DNA of 44,474 nucleotides from Obelidium mucronatum (Eukaryota > Chytridiomycota > Chytridiomycetes > Chytridiales > Chytriomycetaceae), in NCBI GenBank assembly GCA_025765595.1, contig JAIVFH010000228.1, positions 1 to 44,474 of the forward strand, written 5' to 3'. This document shows positions 11,414-21,022 of this stretch, one piece after another. The translations under genes were made by a program, and so were the position numbers. Under the pieces are notes generated by a model. That model saw nothing but the letters and a program-made list of their open reading frames with translations. It did not search any database and was not told the origin of the DNA. Every line of letters begins with the position of its first letter. Within the stretch, counting starts at the first letter, position 1.

Positions 11414-12176
11414 TCCTAAAAAGCTGAGCGGGAGTGGGAATGTGTCGGTGGTCTAACGGGATATCTTGTTTGTTCACCCTTTTCTCGTTTTGATATCCCC
11501 TCGACCTTTCAGACCCTCGATCCCTCCCCTCCTGAATTTTCAACCGCTTCAGTAATAACGACTCCCCTAATTCCCTCCTTCCAGCTGGAGTCCCGGTTAC
11601 AATTTGCTCGCATGTGTTTGTTTTCCAAGCATCTCTTTGTTCAATCCCCATCCATCACCCATCCCATCCATCGCATCGCCATTCTGAATCGACACTCAGC
11701 ATCGCCATTCGTCTGCCATTCCAGATCTCTCGTCCGTCGTCTGATGATGCGTCCTGCGTCGGTGGGGATTGGGCACAGGCCAGGCACTTGCCATTTTTAT
11801 TAGGAAAGGGAGCGTCAAAAATTTCAACACACACACCACCAACTACAACTTAAACATCACGGTATTGATGCTCCATTTATTTCGCTCTCAAGATTCTCAT
11901 GAATCAGTGGAGAGAGAGGAGCGGGAGGAGTTCATTCAATAAATCACAAAAACCCAACGTTTTTCTTTTTGGTGTCAAGTCTCTTTTTGAACAGCCGACC
12001 CCTTCCCCCCGCCGCCGCCGCTCTGTTTGGGATCTTGATATTCTGATGTGTTGTTTTTATTTAAAGACAGCTTCATTATTCCTGTGCATGTGTTTATTCC
12101 CAAAAAGGGATTAGCAATTTCCCTTTTTACCATCCATCCATCCAATAATTGAGTCCATCCCCTCTTTTGTCTGCGC
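11414..12176. other. Upstream region of RPS15, no convincing ORF
   Basis: About 760 bp between the RPS15 coding part and the 3' end of the aldehyde dehydrogenase gene, both on the minus strand. Short ORFs here are unsupported by homology. The plus strand is pyrimidine-rich with CATCC runs. This region should hold the promoter, the 5' UTR and the missing first exon of RPS15. Confidence 0.5.
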
Positions 12177-13921
12177 CTAATGACGAAAGTGGAAAGCTTT
12201 GGGTCGCGTCAAAGCATCAAACCCTAAACTCGACAACGTCACACCCCGCCCAGAATCCTTGACTCCAGACCACGGAAGCGCTGGATCCAAATAATCACAT
12301 CGATTCAAAAACACTGTCCCGGATTCCAATTCATTTCCGATTGCAAGCGCCGCTTGCTGGTCTTTGGTCCAAATGGAAGCTGTCAGGCCGAAGTCACTGT
12401 CGTTCATTAAACGAATTGCTTCTTCATCTGATTTCACCTTTTTATAAGGAAAAGGATGGAAGAAGATGAATATTCCATAAAAAAAAAAAAAAACGGTAAC
12501 CAACAGACGTTTACCTTCATAACTCCAACAACAGGCCCAAAAGTCTCCTCCTTCATAATCCGCATCGAATGATCCACATTCACAAGAACCTGCGGCGCCA
12601 CATACGCTGTCCCCGGTCTCGCAATGCCAAACCATTTTTCCTCATCAACCAACAACTTGGCTCCTTTCTCCACCGCATCCTTGATTTGCCCACGGATCCC
12701 ATCCGCAGCCGCGATACTCACAACAGGGCCCAGATTCACAGCAGGGTCTACAAGGGAGTCGCCGAGTTTGTAGAGAGACGCGACACGCGCTGCTTCCGCG
12801 ATAAAGGGCTCGTAAATGCTTTCGTGGACGTAGATTCGCTCGATTCCGCAACATGATTGCCCGCTATTGTACATTGCCCCGTCCACCAGGTTTTCAGCCG
12901 CGTGTAACGGATCCGCGTCATGGCGGACGTAGGCAGGGTCTTTCCCACCCAACTCCAATCCAAGACCTTTTTTTTTTGGTTTGAGTTCATCAGTTAATTT
13001 CAATCTTTCAGCCGCAAGGAACCAAACTTCCTTACCCATAAACTTATCCGCCACAATCCTCGAAACCTCTCTTCCCCCACGAACAGAGCCAGTGAAATGC
13101 GCGTGATTTACGCGTGGGTCTTTTAGAACGGATCCCGCAACGGCATGGTCAATGGGGAGGACCTGGAAAACTCCCTCCGGGATTCCCGAGCCGCTAAAAG
13201 CCTTCACGAAGCGGTCCGCGCATGGGAACGTTTGCGGTGCTTGTTTTAGTAAGACTGTGTTTCCAGCGAGGAGGGCGGGGATGACGCCGTTCACGGAAAC
13301 AAGGTACTATTTTTTGCATTTCAAAAAAGGGTCAAGCAGGAGAATCTTGTGTGTGTGTGTGTGTGTGTGTGTTGGCTTCTTTTTTTTTTACTTACTGGGT
13401 AATTCCATGCTGAAATAATCAAAACGACTCCCAACGGTTCACGGCGGATGAATCGCGTGAATCCTTCTTTGGGCGGGAGGTGTTTGTCGGCTAGGGCTTC
13501 TTGTGCGATTGAGAGGAGGTATCGGGCTCGTTCCTCGAATCCACGTACTTCGTTTCGACAGTGTTGAATTGGTCTGTTTTTTTTGGATTGTTGGTTTGGT
13601 TTTGGTGCGTGCTTTTTTACCGTCCAATCAGAGTCGCCAGTTCAACAGCAACCGCTTCTCCATCCGCTACAAATGCATCTACATAAAAGAGAGCCGATAA
13701 GAACGAGTATGGACGGCGCGCAAAAAAAAAACAGGAAGCGACAAACCAACAAACTTTGACACAATTTGAATTCTAGTTTCAAGACTCGTTTTCCGCCACG
13801 CGCCGCCGCTCGCTGTTTTTGAAGCAGCGACTCGGGACAGCGCTTCGCTTTCAGAGAGGAGCGAATGCGTGGCGATGATGGCGTTTGTTGTTGGAGACAC
13901 GATTTGGTGGAGTTGTGGCAT
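12177..13921 (-). CDS. NAD(P)-dependent aldehyde dehydrogenase
   Basis: Six exons: 13921-13747, 13678-13621, 13573-13396, 13306-13036, 12966-12515 and 12437-12177; all phases agree and give 464 aa. ALDH-fold motifs appear in order: SAWNYP (coenzyme site), LLAGNTVLLKQAP, FTGS, LGLELGGKDPAYV with the catalytic Glu, MYNSGQSCCGIERIYV with the catalytic Cys, and EETFGPVVGV. The GIERIYVHE context places it in the general ALDH superfamily but not in a named substrate class. No targeting peptide is obvious. The fourth intron contributes a short segment that reads through in frame if unspliced, so annotation pipelines may retain it wrongly. It shares a 177-bp divergent promoter region with the first SH3 membrane protein. 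Confidence 0.93.
13349..13372. repeat. (GT)12 microsatellite in an ALDH intron
   Basis: Twelve uninterrupted GT units inside the 89-nt third intron of the aldehyde dehydrogenase gene. This is a probable length-polymorphic marker. Confidence 0.95.
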
Positions 13922-14098
13922 TCCTTTTTTTTTTGTTCTGTTTTTTTATATTTATTATTGCACAAGTTGTTCTTGAAGATTATTGCCATGGGACTGCCAT
14001 ATTCAGTGGTTGTTGAATCTTTTATCGTTCCAGTATTGTTTTCAACGATTCGGGCTTGAATCAATTCAATGATCAAGCCTTAAAAAAAAAACACAACA
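13922..14098. promoter_or_regulatory. Divergent promoter region, ALDH and SH3 membrane protein 1
   Basis: 177 bp between the two ATGs, on opposite strands. It contains T-rich tracts, an A-run next to the plus-strand ATG and the 15-base element shared with the second SH3 gene. Confidence 0.45.
14052..14066 (+). promoter_or_regulatory. Conserved 15-base upstream element, SH3 gene 1
   Basis: GGGCTTGAATCAATT starts 47 bp upstream of the ATG of SH3 protein 1; a near-identical element precedes the paralogue. It could be a promoter/initiator element or conserved 5' UTR. Confidence 0.35.
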
Positions 14099-15220
14099 AT
14101 GAGTCTGCCCCAAGGATACACATACCAGTCCCTCCCCCGCTTCGACTGGGACAACCTATCGATCAACCTAGTTACATCACCCGTCGTTGCCGCCAACGAA
14201 GCCGACTGTGCCGTGCAAACATTCAACCGCGGAGGCCACTTCTTCTCTTACAACGACGCCAACAAGAACTGCTGGCCAAAGGATCCACTCTTGGTAACTG
14301 GCCGCTCGGTGCTCTACCCAAACTCGGCATCAACCTTCTTTGAAATCCCGGGAAAGGACTTCATTGACATGTTCGACATGGTTCCCCAAAGTACAGACAG
14401 TTTCTCCAAGGAAGGCTGTGTCGATCTTTGCAGAAAGACTACAGGATGCGTTGTGTGTACAAGTGCTGGGGGCGTTTGTGTCTTGAAGCAACCAAAGTAC
14501 AGTGGAGGGCTTACTCCCTTGTCGTCGGCGGGGGTTATCTACCAGCTACCACCATGTGTTGCTGCTACGATTTGCTCCGCATCTCAATGTGGTACTACTG
14601 TGACCGACAATTGCGGCAATCCCCTTGTTTGCCCTGCTTGCGAAACCGGAAATATAGTATCACTATCATCTGCTTCTTCTTCTTCCCCAAAGACAGTTGT
14701 CGTTGTGGTGACTGCAACAAATCCAGTTTCTCAACTCGAAGGCAAAGGTGATTCCGCAAGCAAACCACCAAACATGGGTCTTATAGCCGGAGTGGCTGTT
14801 GGAATCCTTCTTTTGCTTGGTATTGCCGGGTTGGTCTGTTGGAACAAGAGAAAGAGACTGCAGGATTCTGGCGATGATATGGCCCAAGAACTGATCTTGA
14901 ACCCGCAACAACAACAACAAGGCGCCAAACCAGGTCTGCCAACAAAAGAACTGGATGCAACTCTTCCACAATACCAATACACTACTTCTCCGGATATCGA
15001 CCCCGCCGCGTTTGCAGCAAGGAATACATATAATGTTAAATCTGTGCCTGGGTTTTATCGTGCAATTGTCGATCACCAGCCGTTGAAACCAGGCCAGCTT
15101 CCACTTACGGTTGATATGCGGTTGTATGTGACTTCGATCGACAGTAAGGGCTGGTGTAATGCTCTGGTGGGGAATCAGCAAGGATTCGTTCATGCTGATA
15201 TGTTGGGACCAGTTGGTTGA
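14099..15220 (+). CDS. Single-pass membrane protein with PAN/apple-like Cys modules and C-terminal SH3 domain, copy 1
   Basis: A single exon of 373 aa. Residues 30-180 hold Cys-rich modules resembling PAN/apple domains (GCVDLCRKTTGCVV...GVCVLK), followed by a CG-rich knuckle CSASQCGTTVTDNCGNPLVC. A Ser-rich stretch leads to a transmembrane helix at about 226-247 (MGLIAGVAVGILLLLGIAGL), then WNKRKR on the probable cytosolic side. Residues 317-371 form an SH3 domain (FYRAIVDHQPLKPGQL ... GW ... GFVHADML). The layout recalls yeast Fus1 and Sho1, where a membrane SH3 protein recruits signalling partners. No cleavable signal peptide is visible at the N-terminus, so export of the Cys-rich part would need a reverse signal-anchor. 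Function is inferred from architecture only. Confidence 0.85.
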   Translation: MSLPQGYTYQSLPRFDWDNLSINLVTSPVVAANEADCAVQTFNRGGHFFSYNDANKNCWPKDPLLVTGRSVLYPNSASTFFEIPGKDFIDMFDMVPQSTDSFSKEGCVDLCRKTTGCVVCTSAGGVCVLKQPKYSGGLTPLSSAGVIYQLPPCVAATICSASQCGTTVTDNCGNPLVCPACETGNIVSLSSASSSSPKTVVVVVTATNPVSQLEGKGDSASKPPNMGLIAGVAVGILLLLGIAGLVCWNKRKRLQDSGDDMAQELILNPQQQQQGAKPGLPTKELDATLPQYQYTTSPDIDPAAFAARNTYNVKSVPGFYRAIVDHQPLKPGQLPLTVDMRLYVTSIDSKGWCNALVGNQQGFVHADMLGPVG

Positions 15221-15265
15221 GTGCCAACTTCATTGTATGTGCATTTCTATGATTGTTGATGAGCG

Positions 15266-15271
15266 AATAAA
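15266..15271 (+). terminator. Polyadenylation signal AATAAA
   Basis: Canonical hexamer 46 bases after the stop of SH3 membrane protein 1. Confidence 0.5.
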
Positions 15272-15521
15272 CTGTCGTTGTGCCAAGAAAATGCGTCAGA
15301 TAGAAACTTGGATGGCTTTTTTTCCGACTATCATTTCGTCGTGCTGAACCGGCAGAAACCGTTGGTGATAAAGCCTCAGAAGAGACTGTTCGTGTGGGCA
15401 TGGAAAAAGATTTTTTTTTGTAGATATCTTCAAGTTCTTGTCATTGTCATCTAGTTGTCGTATCCTTTATATTGCTATCCGAGCTTTGTTTGTTTTTTTA
15501 AGTGTCGCTTGAGACGTTTTT

Positions 15522-15536
15522 GGGCTTGAATCAATC
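15522..15536 (+). promoter_or_regulatory. Conserved 15-base upstream element, SH3 gene 2
   Basis: GGGCTTGAATCAATC starts 36 bp upstream of the ATG of SH3 protein 2. It matches the element before copy 1 in 14 of 15 positions. Confidence 0.35.
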
Positions 15537-15557
15537 AATCACCCTAAAAACAAAAAG

Positions 15558-16724
15558 ATGAGTCTTCCACCTGGATACGCATACCTATCTATCCCCCGCG
15601 CCGACTGGAACAACCCCAAGATCGACTTGGTCAAAACCGCCGTCATTGTCGCCGACGAAGGCGATTGCGCCGTCCAAACACTCAACCGCGGAGGCCACTT
15701 CTTTTCTTACAACGACGCCAACAAGAACTGCTGGCCAAAAAACCCACTCCCAGGGTTCACTGATCGCTCAATGCTCTTCCCAAACTCACCATCCACTTTC
15801 TTTGAACTGCCCGGAACCGACTTTGAATTCATGTTCGACATGCTGAAACAGAATGCAGTCGGTCTCTCCAAGGACCAGTGCGTGGATCTTTGCCGAAAGA
15901 CAACGGGATGCGTGGTTTCAACAAGATTGACTTCGGGGGTTTGTTCCTTAAAGGAACCAATTTATAGTGGCGATATTAATCCCTTGTCTTCGGCTGGAGT
16001 TGTTTACAAGCTGCCGCCGTGTGTTGCTGTGACTGTTTGCTCGGCGTCGCAATGTGGTACTACTGTTACCGATAACTGTGGGAATCCGCTTGCTTGCCCT
16101 GCTTGTGATGGAAAAATCGTAGTGACATCTTCAAGTTCTACACCCGTAACATCGTTGGCAACATCTTCGGTGCCTCCACTAGCAACCGGGGCGACAGTTG
16201 TCGTTGTGGTTACTGGTACAAATGCCGCTCAACAGGGCAAGGATACAACATCGGGAGGCAATCAAAACATTGGCCTTATTGCCGGGGTTGCTGCTGGGAT
16301 TCTTCTTTTGCTTGGAATTGCCTTCTTTGTCTGTTGGAACAAGAAAAAGCAACCGGATTCTCGAATCGACAGTGACCGCGAAGGGCTTGTAATGAACCCC
16401 CAACACCAAGGCGCCAAGGCAATTGACATTTCAACTGTTCCTTCTCCAACAAGAGAACTGGATCCAACGCTTCCACAATATCAATACACTACATCCCCCG
16501 ACATCGAATCCACCCTTGCAGCAAGGAATGCAGGCAATGTTCAAGCTGTTCCAGGGTTCTACCGCGCAATTGTTGATTATCAACCGTTGAAGCCGGGCCA
16601 GCTTCCGCTGACGGTTGATATGCGGTTGTATGTGACTTCCATTGACGATCACGGTTGGTGTAAGGCTCTTGTAGGAAATCAGCAAGGATTCGTTCACGCC
16701 GATATGCTAGGACCAGTTGGTTAA
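15558..16724 (+). CDS. Single-pass membrane protein with PAN/apple-like Cys modules and C-terminal SH3 domain, copy 2
   Basis: A single exon of 388 aa, colinear with copy 1 along its whole length. It has the same Cys modules (VDLCRKTTGCVV), knuckle (CSASQCGTTVTDNCGNPLAC), transmembrane helix (IGLIAGVAAGILLLLGIAFF, about residues 236-258) and C-terminal SH3 domain (FYRAIVDYQPLKPGQL ... GFVHADML). The SH3 and Cys parts are best conserved between the copies. The linker around the membrane differs in length and composition. Tandem orientation and a shared upstream element indicate a recent local duplication. The same caveat on the missing signal peptide applies. Confidence 0.85.
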   Translation: MSLPPGYAYLSIPRADWNNPKIDLVKTAVIVADEGDCAVQTLNRGGHFFSYNDANKNCWPKNPLPGFTDRSMLFPNSPSTFFELPGTDFEFMFDMLKQNAVGLSKDQCVDLCRKTTGCVVSTRLTSGVCSLKEPIYSGDINPLSSAGVVYKLPPCVAVTVCSASQCGTTVTDNCGNPLACPACDGKIVVTSSSSTPVTSLATSSVPPLATGATVVVVVTGTNAAQQGKDTTSGGNQNIGLIAGVAAGILLLLGIAFFVCWNKKKQPDSRIDSDREGLVMNPQHQGAKAIDISTVPSPTRELDPTLPQYQYTTSPDIESTLAARNAGNVQAVPGFYRAIVDYQPLKPGQLPLTVDMRLYVTSIDDHGWCKALVGNQQGFVHADMLGPVG

Positions 16725-16771
16725 GTTCGACTTCTGTGCAGGACTAAGCCACACAATCTGTGGCGCGTTAC

Positions 16772-16777
16772 AATAAA
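16772..16777 (+). terminator. Polyadenylation signal AATAAA
   Basis: Canonical hexamer 48 bases after the stop of SH3 membrane protein 2. Confidence 0.5.
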
Positions 16778-16859
16778 TTGCATTAAAATTTTTCGAGGTT
16801 GAATTGTTCAAAACTTGAATTATCATTGAACTAGAAAGTCGGGACCTCATACAACTATA

Positions 16860-17963
16860 ATGCCTTTCGACGTCTTCAGAAACCTTACTATGACCAATAA
16901 CATGAGTCCAATCATTCCAATTGGATACACTCCAAACTATCTGGAGCAAACCTGGTTCAACTTGTTTCAAGGAGGCATCAATCCGTCCATCAAATTAACA
17001 GTTATCATCTTTATGCTTCATCAAATTGTCTACTACTTGGGATGCCTTCCTTACATCATTCTTGACCACGTACCATCATTCAAGAAATACAAGCTTCAGG
17101 TACGTGATGGTGTTCAACACAGATGCCAAGTTTGCTAATTATACTACCAGCCTGACCAGACCGTATCCAGAGCTGCTTTTCGAAATGTCTTTACTTACGT
17201 TATACTTGTCCAGCTACTTGTTCTACTCCCCGTAACGCCTCTTATTAAACCAGTGACTGAAACGCTGGGAATGAAGTTCTTTGAAGCTCCATTGCCATCA
17301 GTTTCCTCGATTTTCTTCCAATGCACCTTTTTCGTAATTGTCGAGGACATGTTATTCTATTGGGGTCACCGCGCACTTCACTGGGGTATTTTGTACAAGT
17401 ACATCCACAAGCACCATCACAAGTACCATGTTTCATTTGGGATCGATGCTGAATATGTATCTCTTTCTGATGCCCTTGTTCTTGGAGTTGGATTCTTTTT
17501 GGGTCCTGTGATTTGGTCTGTTGCAACCATGGGTGAGTGGATCGAAGGTCAGAATGTTCACAAGGGGGGTTTGTTGAATGGGTTTTGGTTGGATGCGGTG
17601 GACGCTATGCGAGCTCCGATTACTCCCTTCATGTCGTGAGCTTTTTGGCTTGGTTGTCTTTGAGAACGATATTGAATGTTAACAATCATATTGGTTATGA
17701 CTTTCCTTGGTCGATTAGACATTGGGTTCCTTTTTGGGCTGGTGAGGAGCATTTATTCGTTACTTTTTTTTTTATAATTTGGTTCATGGGGTTGTTAAAG
17801 ATTTATCATAGGTGCTGAATTCCATGACTACCATCACGAAAAGTTTGTTGGAAACTACGCCTCTACTTTTCGATTCTGGGACTGGATTGCTGGCACTGAC
17901 GTGGGATATACCACGCACCGAGCGGCATTGAAGCAAATGAACAAGTCGGTGAAGTCAGATTAA
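16860..17963 (+). CDS. ERG25: C-4 methylsterol oxidase, with a one-base problem at intron 2
   Basis: Exons 16860-17099, 17151-17532, 17614-17741 and 17812-17963; about 300 aa. It is an ER membrane di-iron oxidase that starts C-4 demethylation of sterols in ergosterol synthesis. His motifs are visible: YWGHRALH, HKHHHKYH and, across the last intron, AEFHDYHH; HIGYDFPW and the C-terminal DWIAGTD are also typical. Introns 1 and 3 splice cleanly. Intron 2 has good GTGAGT and AG ends, but the phases differ by one: 17532 ends in phase 1 while homology requires exon 3 to start as C-TCC-GAT. One more G in the GGG run at 17531-17533 would repair it. Otherwise translation ends 8 codons into exon 3. Confidence 0.88.
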
Positions 17964-18156
17964 ATAGTCAAAAAAAACAGCAAACAGCGGTTCCTTGTTT
18001 TGCTGGGATGTGCAATGTTTTTGGGTGTTTGTCAAGTGTTTGTTTTTACAAGAAAAATCTCATAATTCCTCATGCCAAAAAAGATTCATAATGAAAGAGT
18101 CAACCATCAAACCGCCTCATTAGCAGAATGAGAAGCTGGATAAAACTATTCTAGAA

Positions 18157-19101
18157 ATGAGATTCAGTGGACCCTTGTTTTTTGTTGCCGCCTCGACATT
18201 CGCTTCATTGTGCATTGCTACGAGTAGTACCACAACTTCATCAACAACAACGCGGCGGCCATTCGCGCCTCTCAACGGAAACAACAATCCACTCATCTCA
18301 GAAGCAACTCCAACTCCAACAACTGCAAGCAAAGAATCACCGAAACCCATCGCCGCCGCTGCCGCTGGAGAACTGAAACCACTCCAACAGAAGGAACCAA
18401 CCAATAACACCAACACCGGCATCGTCAAACAAGACACACCAGACGGCCACACTGTTTCGACAAACTTTAATCCAAGCCCCCAACAACTCGCACAAGACGA
18501 GTGGGACTGCGAAGACGTTGCTGATGATGAAGACGCGGTCTGTTTCGATGTGAGCCCGAACGAGAAGCTTCAAGACCTTGAATGCGTTGAAGTGTTTGAT
18601 GATTTCGTTGATTTTGCATGTGAGATTGATCGGGTATGCTGTGTGTTTTGTTGGTGAACAGTGACTGAAAATACTAAAACCCAAATGTGGCTATCTTATA
18701 GGTGGATAACTGGGAATGTGATTCAGATCCTTGGCCAATCGTTTCTCCATTTTCGTTTGGTGGGGCTTTGGGTTCAAATGGAATTGCACCCTATGATGCC
18801 TGGAGGAATCATGATGAGCCCACCGGCAAGTGGTACCATGGGATCAAATGGTACGATTGGAGCAGCTGGTGGTGCTGGTGGTAATGGAGGTAGCGCGTCG
18901 GGCGGAAGTGGAATCAAAACCCCATCAGGAGAAAATGGAGACACTACCGGATCGCAAGGAAATCCCAACTTGGGAACCAACGGTAGTCTTCCATCAGCAG
19001 GGGTGAGTGGGCTGCCTGGGTTGAAGCCAAATGGTGGAGCGACATTCAAAACAGTATCACTACTTGCATTTACTACCATTGTTTCTGCATTGCTTCTTTA
19101 A
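18157..19101 (+). CDS. Secreted Gly/Ser-rich protein with GPI-type C-terminus
   Basis: Exon 1 is 18157-18633: a signal peptide, a Thr/Pro-rich region, then a Cys- and Asp/Glu-rich segment (DEWDCEDVADDEDAVC). The second exon ends at 19101 and encodes a Gly-rich tail (GTMGSNGTIGAAGGAGG) and a terminal hydrophobic segment (TVSLLAFTTIVSALLL) fitting GPI attachment. Two acceptors are possible. AG at 18726 gives an intact 283-aa frame. AG at 18701 has a better tract and continues the acidic Cys pattern (VDNWECDSDPW) but needs a one-base shift near 18790 to reach the GPI tail. It is likely a cell-wall or surface protein; I do not recognise a named family. Confidence 0.6.
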
Positions 19102-19190
19102 ACTCTTAGTAAATGGAATACTATTATTTGAGTTTGGTGTATAAAGAATTCTTTTTTGCCAAGCAGTGGTGAATGAAATCAGTCTAAAAA

Positions 19191-21022
19191 ATGGCATCGA
19201 TAGAATCGCAGCCACTCATTGCATCGCAAAGCAGCAATCGGTCGCGGTCCTCGCTGATTCGATACTATCCAGACACGTATACAGGGCGCGACGATGACGG
19301 TGACAGTGAAAGCGATGACGAGTGTTCGCGGCCAGGGGCGATTGATGTGGGAGTTCTTGGTGGAGGAGGAGGCGAGGTGCCAATTTTATTATTTCAATTT
19401 TATTTCAATTTATTTTAATTTTAATTTATTTAATCTCAATTCTTTTTGCAGCCGAAAGACACGCTCTTTGCGCTAGTGTTTGTGCTCGCGTTCCTCGCGT
19501 TCGTCGTCGCGGGCGTGTCTGGCGTGCAGACGGCGCACCACGACGAGCGCGACACCCTGCGCGGCACCGTGTACGCGGCGCTGCGCAACTCGCTCGGCGC
19601 GCTGCTCGGCGCGGCCGCGGTATGACTCATGCTGACTACGCACGCTGACTAATCGCAAACGGCAGGCGGCGGTGCTCGGCGGCGTCGCGTGGATCGTGGC
19701 GCTGGCGGCCTTCGTGCGGCCGCTCGTGTGGGCGTCGCTGGCCGCAATCCCGCTGCTGTGCGGGGGCGTCTTTGCGTTTGTGCTGACGGACGCGCTGCTC
19801 GGGAAGGCAAACGATCCCGTGATCCTGGATCCGCAGTACAACGCAGTGATTGGCGTGTCGTTCGTGTTTCTGATTGCGTCGTTTGTGTCGGGCTCCTTCC
19901 TGTACAGGGAGCGCAAAAACATTGACAAGGCAATCAACATTATCCATCTCGCGTGCCAGATCATTTGGGAAACTCCTTCCATCTTCTCTCTTTCGCTTGG
20001 CATTCTTGGAATCTACTCGCTGTTTTCTTTTGCCTGGGCTTTTGCCTTTTCCCACTTGTTTCTCTCACGCGACCCCTCAGCGCCGCCGTCAGAATCCTTG
20101 ACTTTTTCAACAGAAGTTACCATTCTGTATTTTGTCTTTATTCATTTCTGGACTACCGCTATTCTCTCTTCTATCGTTAAAATGACGATTGCTGGTGTCG
20201 TTGGTCAATGGTACTTTGGAAGGCATTCGGATGATACTTTTGATGATGATCATGGAAACAGTTTGGTGGCAAAGAGTTTAAAGAATGTTGTTGGCCCCGC
20301 TTTTGGTTCTGTTTGTTTTGCTAGTCTTGTTGTTGCTACTGTCGAAATTATTCAGTTTGTTGTGAGGACTGTCCGGAAGGTGTGTTGCGATTACCGCCGT
20401 AGGCGAGCCTTCACCGCCGAAGGCGGTGTAGTCATTTTTCAGTCCCACTGCCTGCGGTGCCCCGATATTCATCGTACTCACTCATTGATTTCTTCAGAAC
20501 TCACGAGGAAGAAATAGCCCAATCATCAACTTTGTGGATTCTTGCATGGACTGCACAGGGCGCGCAGTCAGTCAAATCTCATCGTACACTCTCATTTACT
20601 GCGGTCTCACTGGTGCTGGAGTCTGCGAGGGAGCTTTCGAATGCACCCGCTTATTCAGGCGGAATCTTGTGATTGGAATGGCGACCGCCGGAATCACTCG
20701 AACTCTCTTGTTTTTCGGCGCCAGTGCTGTTGCTGGTGGAGTTGGCTCTGGGACTTTCTTCTACTCTGCAAGAGGAACTGGAAGTCCTTATGCCTGGGTT
20801 GTGGGGAGCATTGGGGCTTTCGTTCCCTTCTATATCATCCGGTTCATGTCCCAGATTATTCAAAATACGTGAGTATTTTCAAGTTGTCTTCGATTATTTC
20901 CATCAACTAACAGCAATTCTAGCGTGGATGCAACTTTCATCTGTTACATGTTGGATGTAGATTCGAACGCAAATAATTGCCAAGAAGCACACGAAATCTT
21001 TGAGAATGATTTGGGTATTTGA
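19191..21022 (+). CDS. Choline transporter-like (CTL/SLC44, PNS1-type) membrane protein
   Basis: Five exons: 19191-19376, 19452-19619, 19666-20379, 20498-20868 and 20923-21022; all phases fit; 512 aa. An acidic soluble N-terminus (GRDDDGDSESDDE) precedes about ten hydrophobic segments. Typical CTL features are the FLYRERKNIDKAINIIHLACQ block after several helices, GQWYF, SLKNVVGPAFGSVCFASLV and the conserved CMDCTGRAVSQISSYTLIYCGLTG region in two adjacent blocks. Yeast Pns1 is a plasma-membrane member of unclear transport function, and animal CTL proteins carry choline, so the substrate is not certain here. Exons 2 and 3 begin in a sharply GC-rich patch. Intron 3 carries GC-rich hairpins. Confidence 0.9.
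20395..20428. repeat. GC-rich tandem hairpins in a CTL intron
   Basis: Two perfect short inverted repeats lie inside the 118-nt third intron: CGCC-gta-GGCG (20395-20405) and CACCGCC-gaa-GGCGGTG (20412-20428). The surrounding intron is unusually GC-rich for this window. They could be a small palindromic element or an RNA structure affecting splicing. Confidence 0.6.

Noticed and set aside
11899..12114. Short plus-strand ORF upstream of RPS15
   Set aside because: No recognisable domain, low complexity, and it sits in the probable promoter/intron of RPS15.
17533..17552. 20-nt intron in ERG25 that would restore the frame
   Set aside because: It would insert about 20 residues absent from other C-4 methylsterol oxidases; a one-base error at the donor explains the spacing better.
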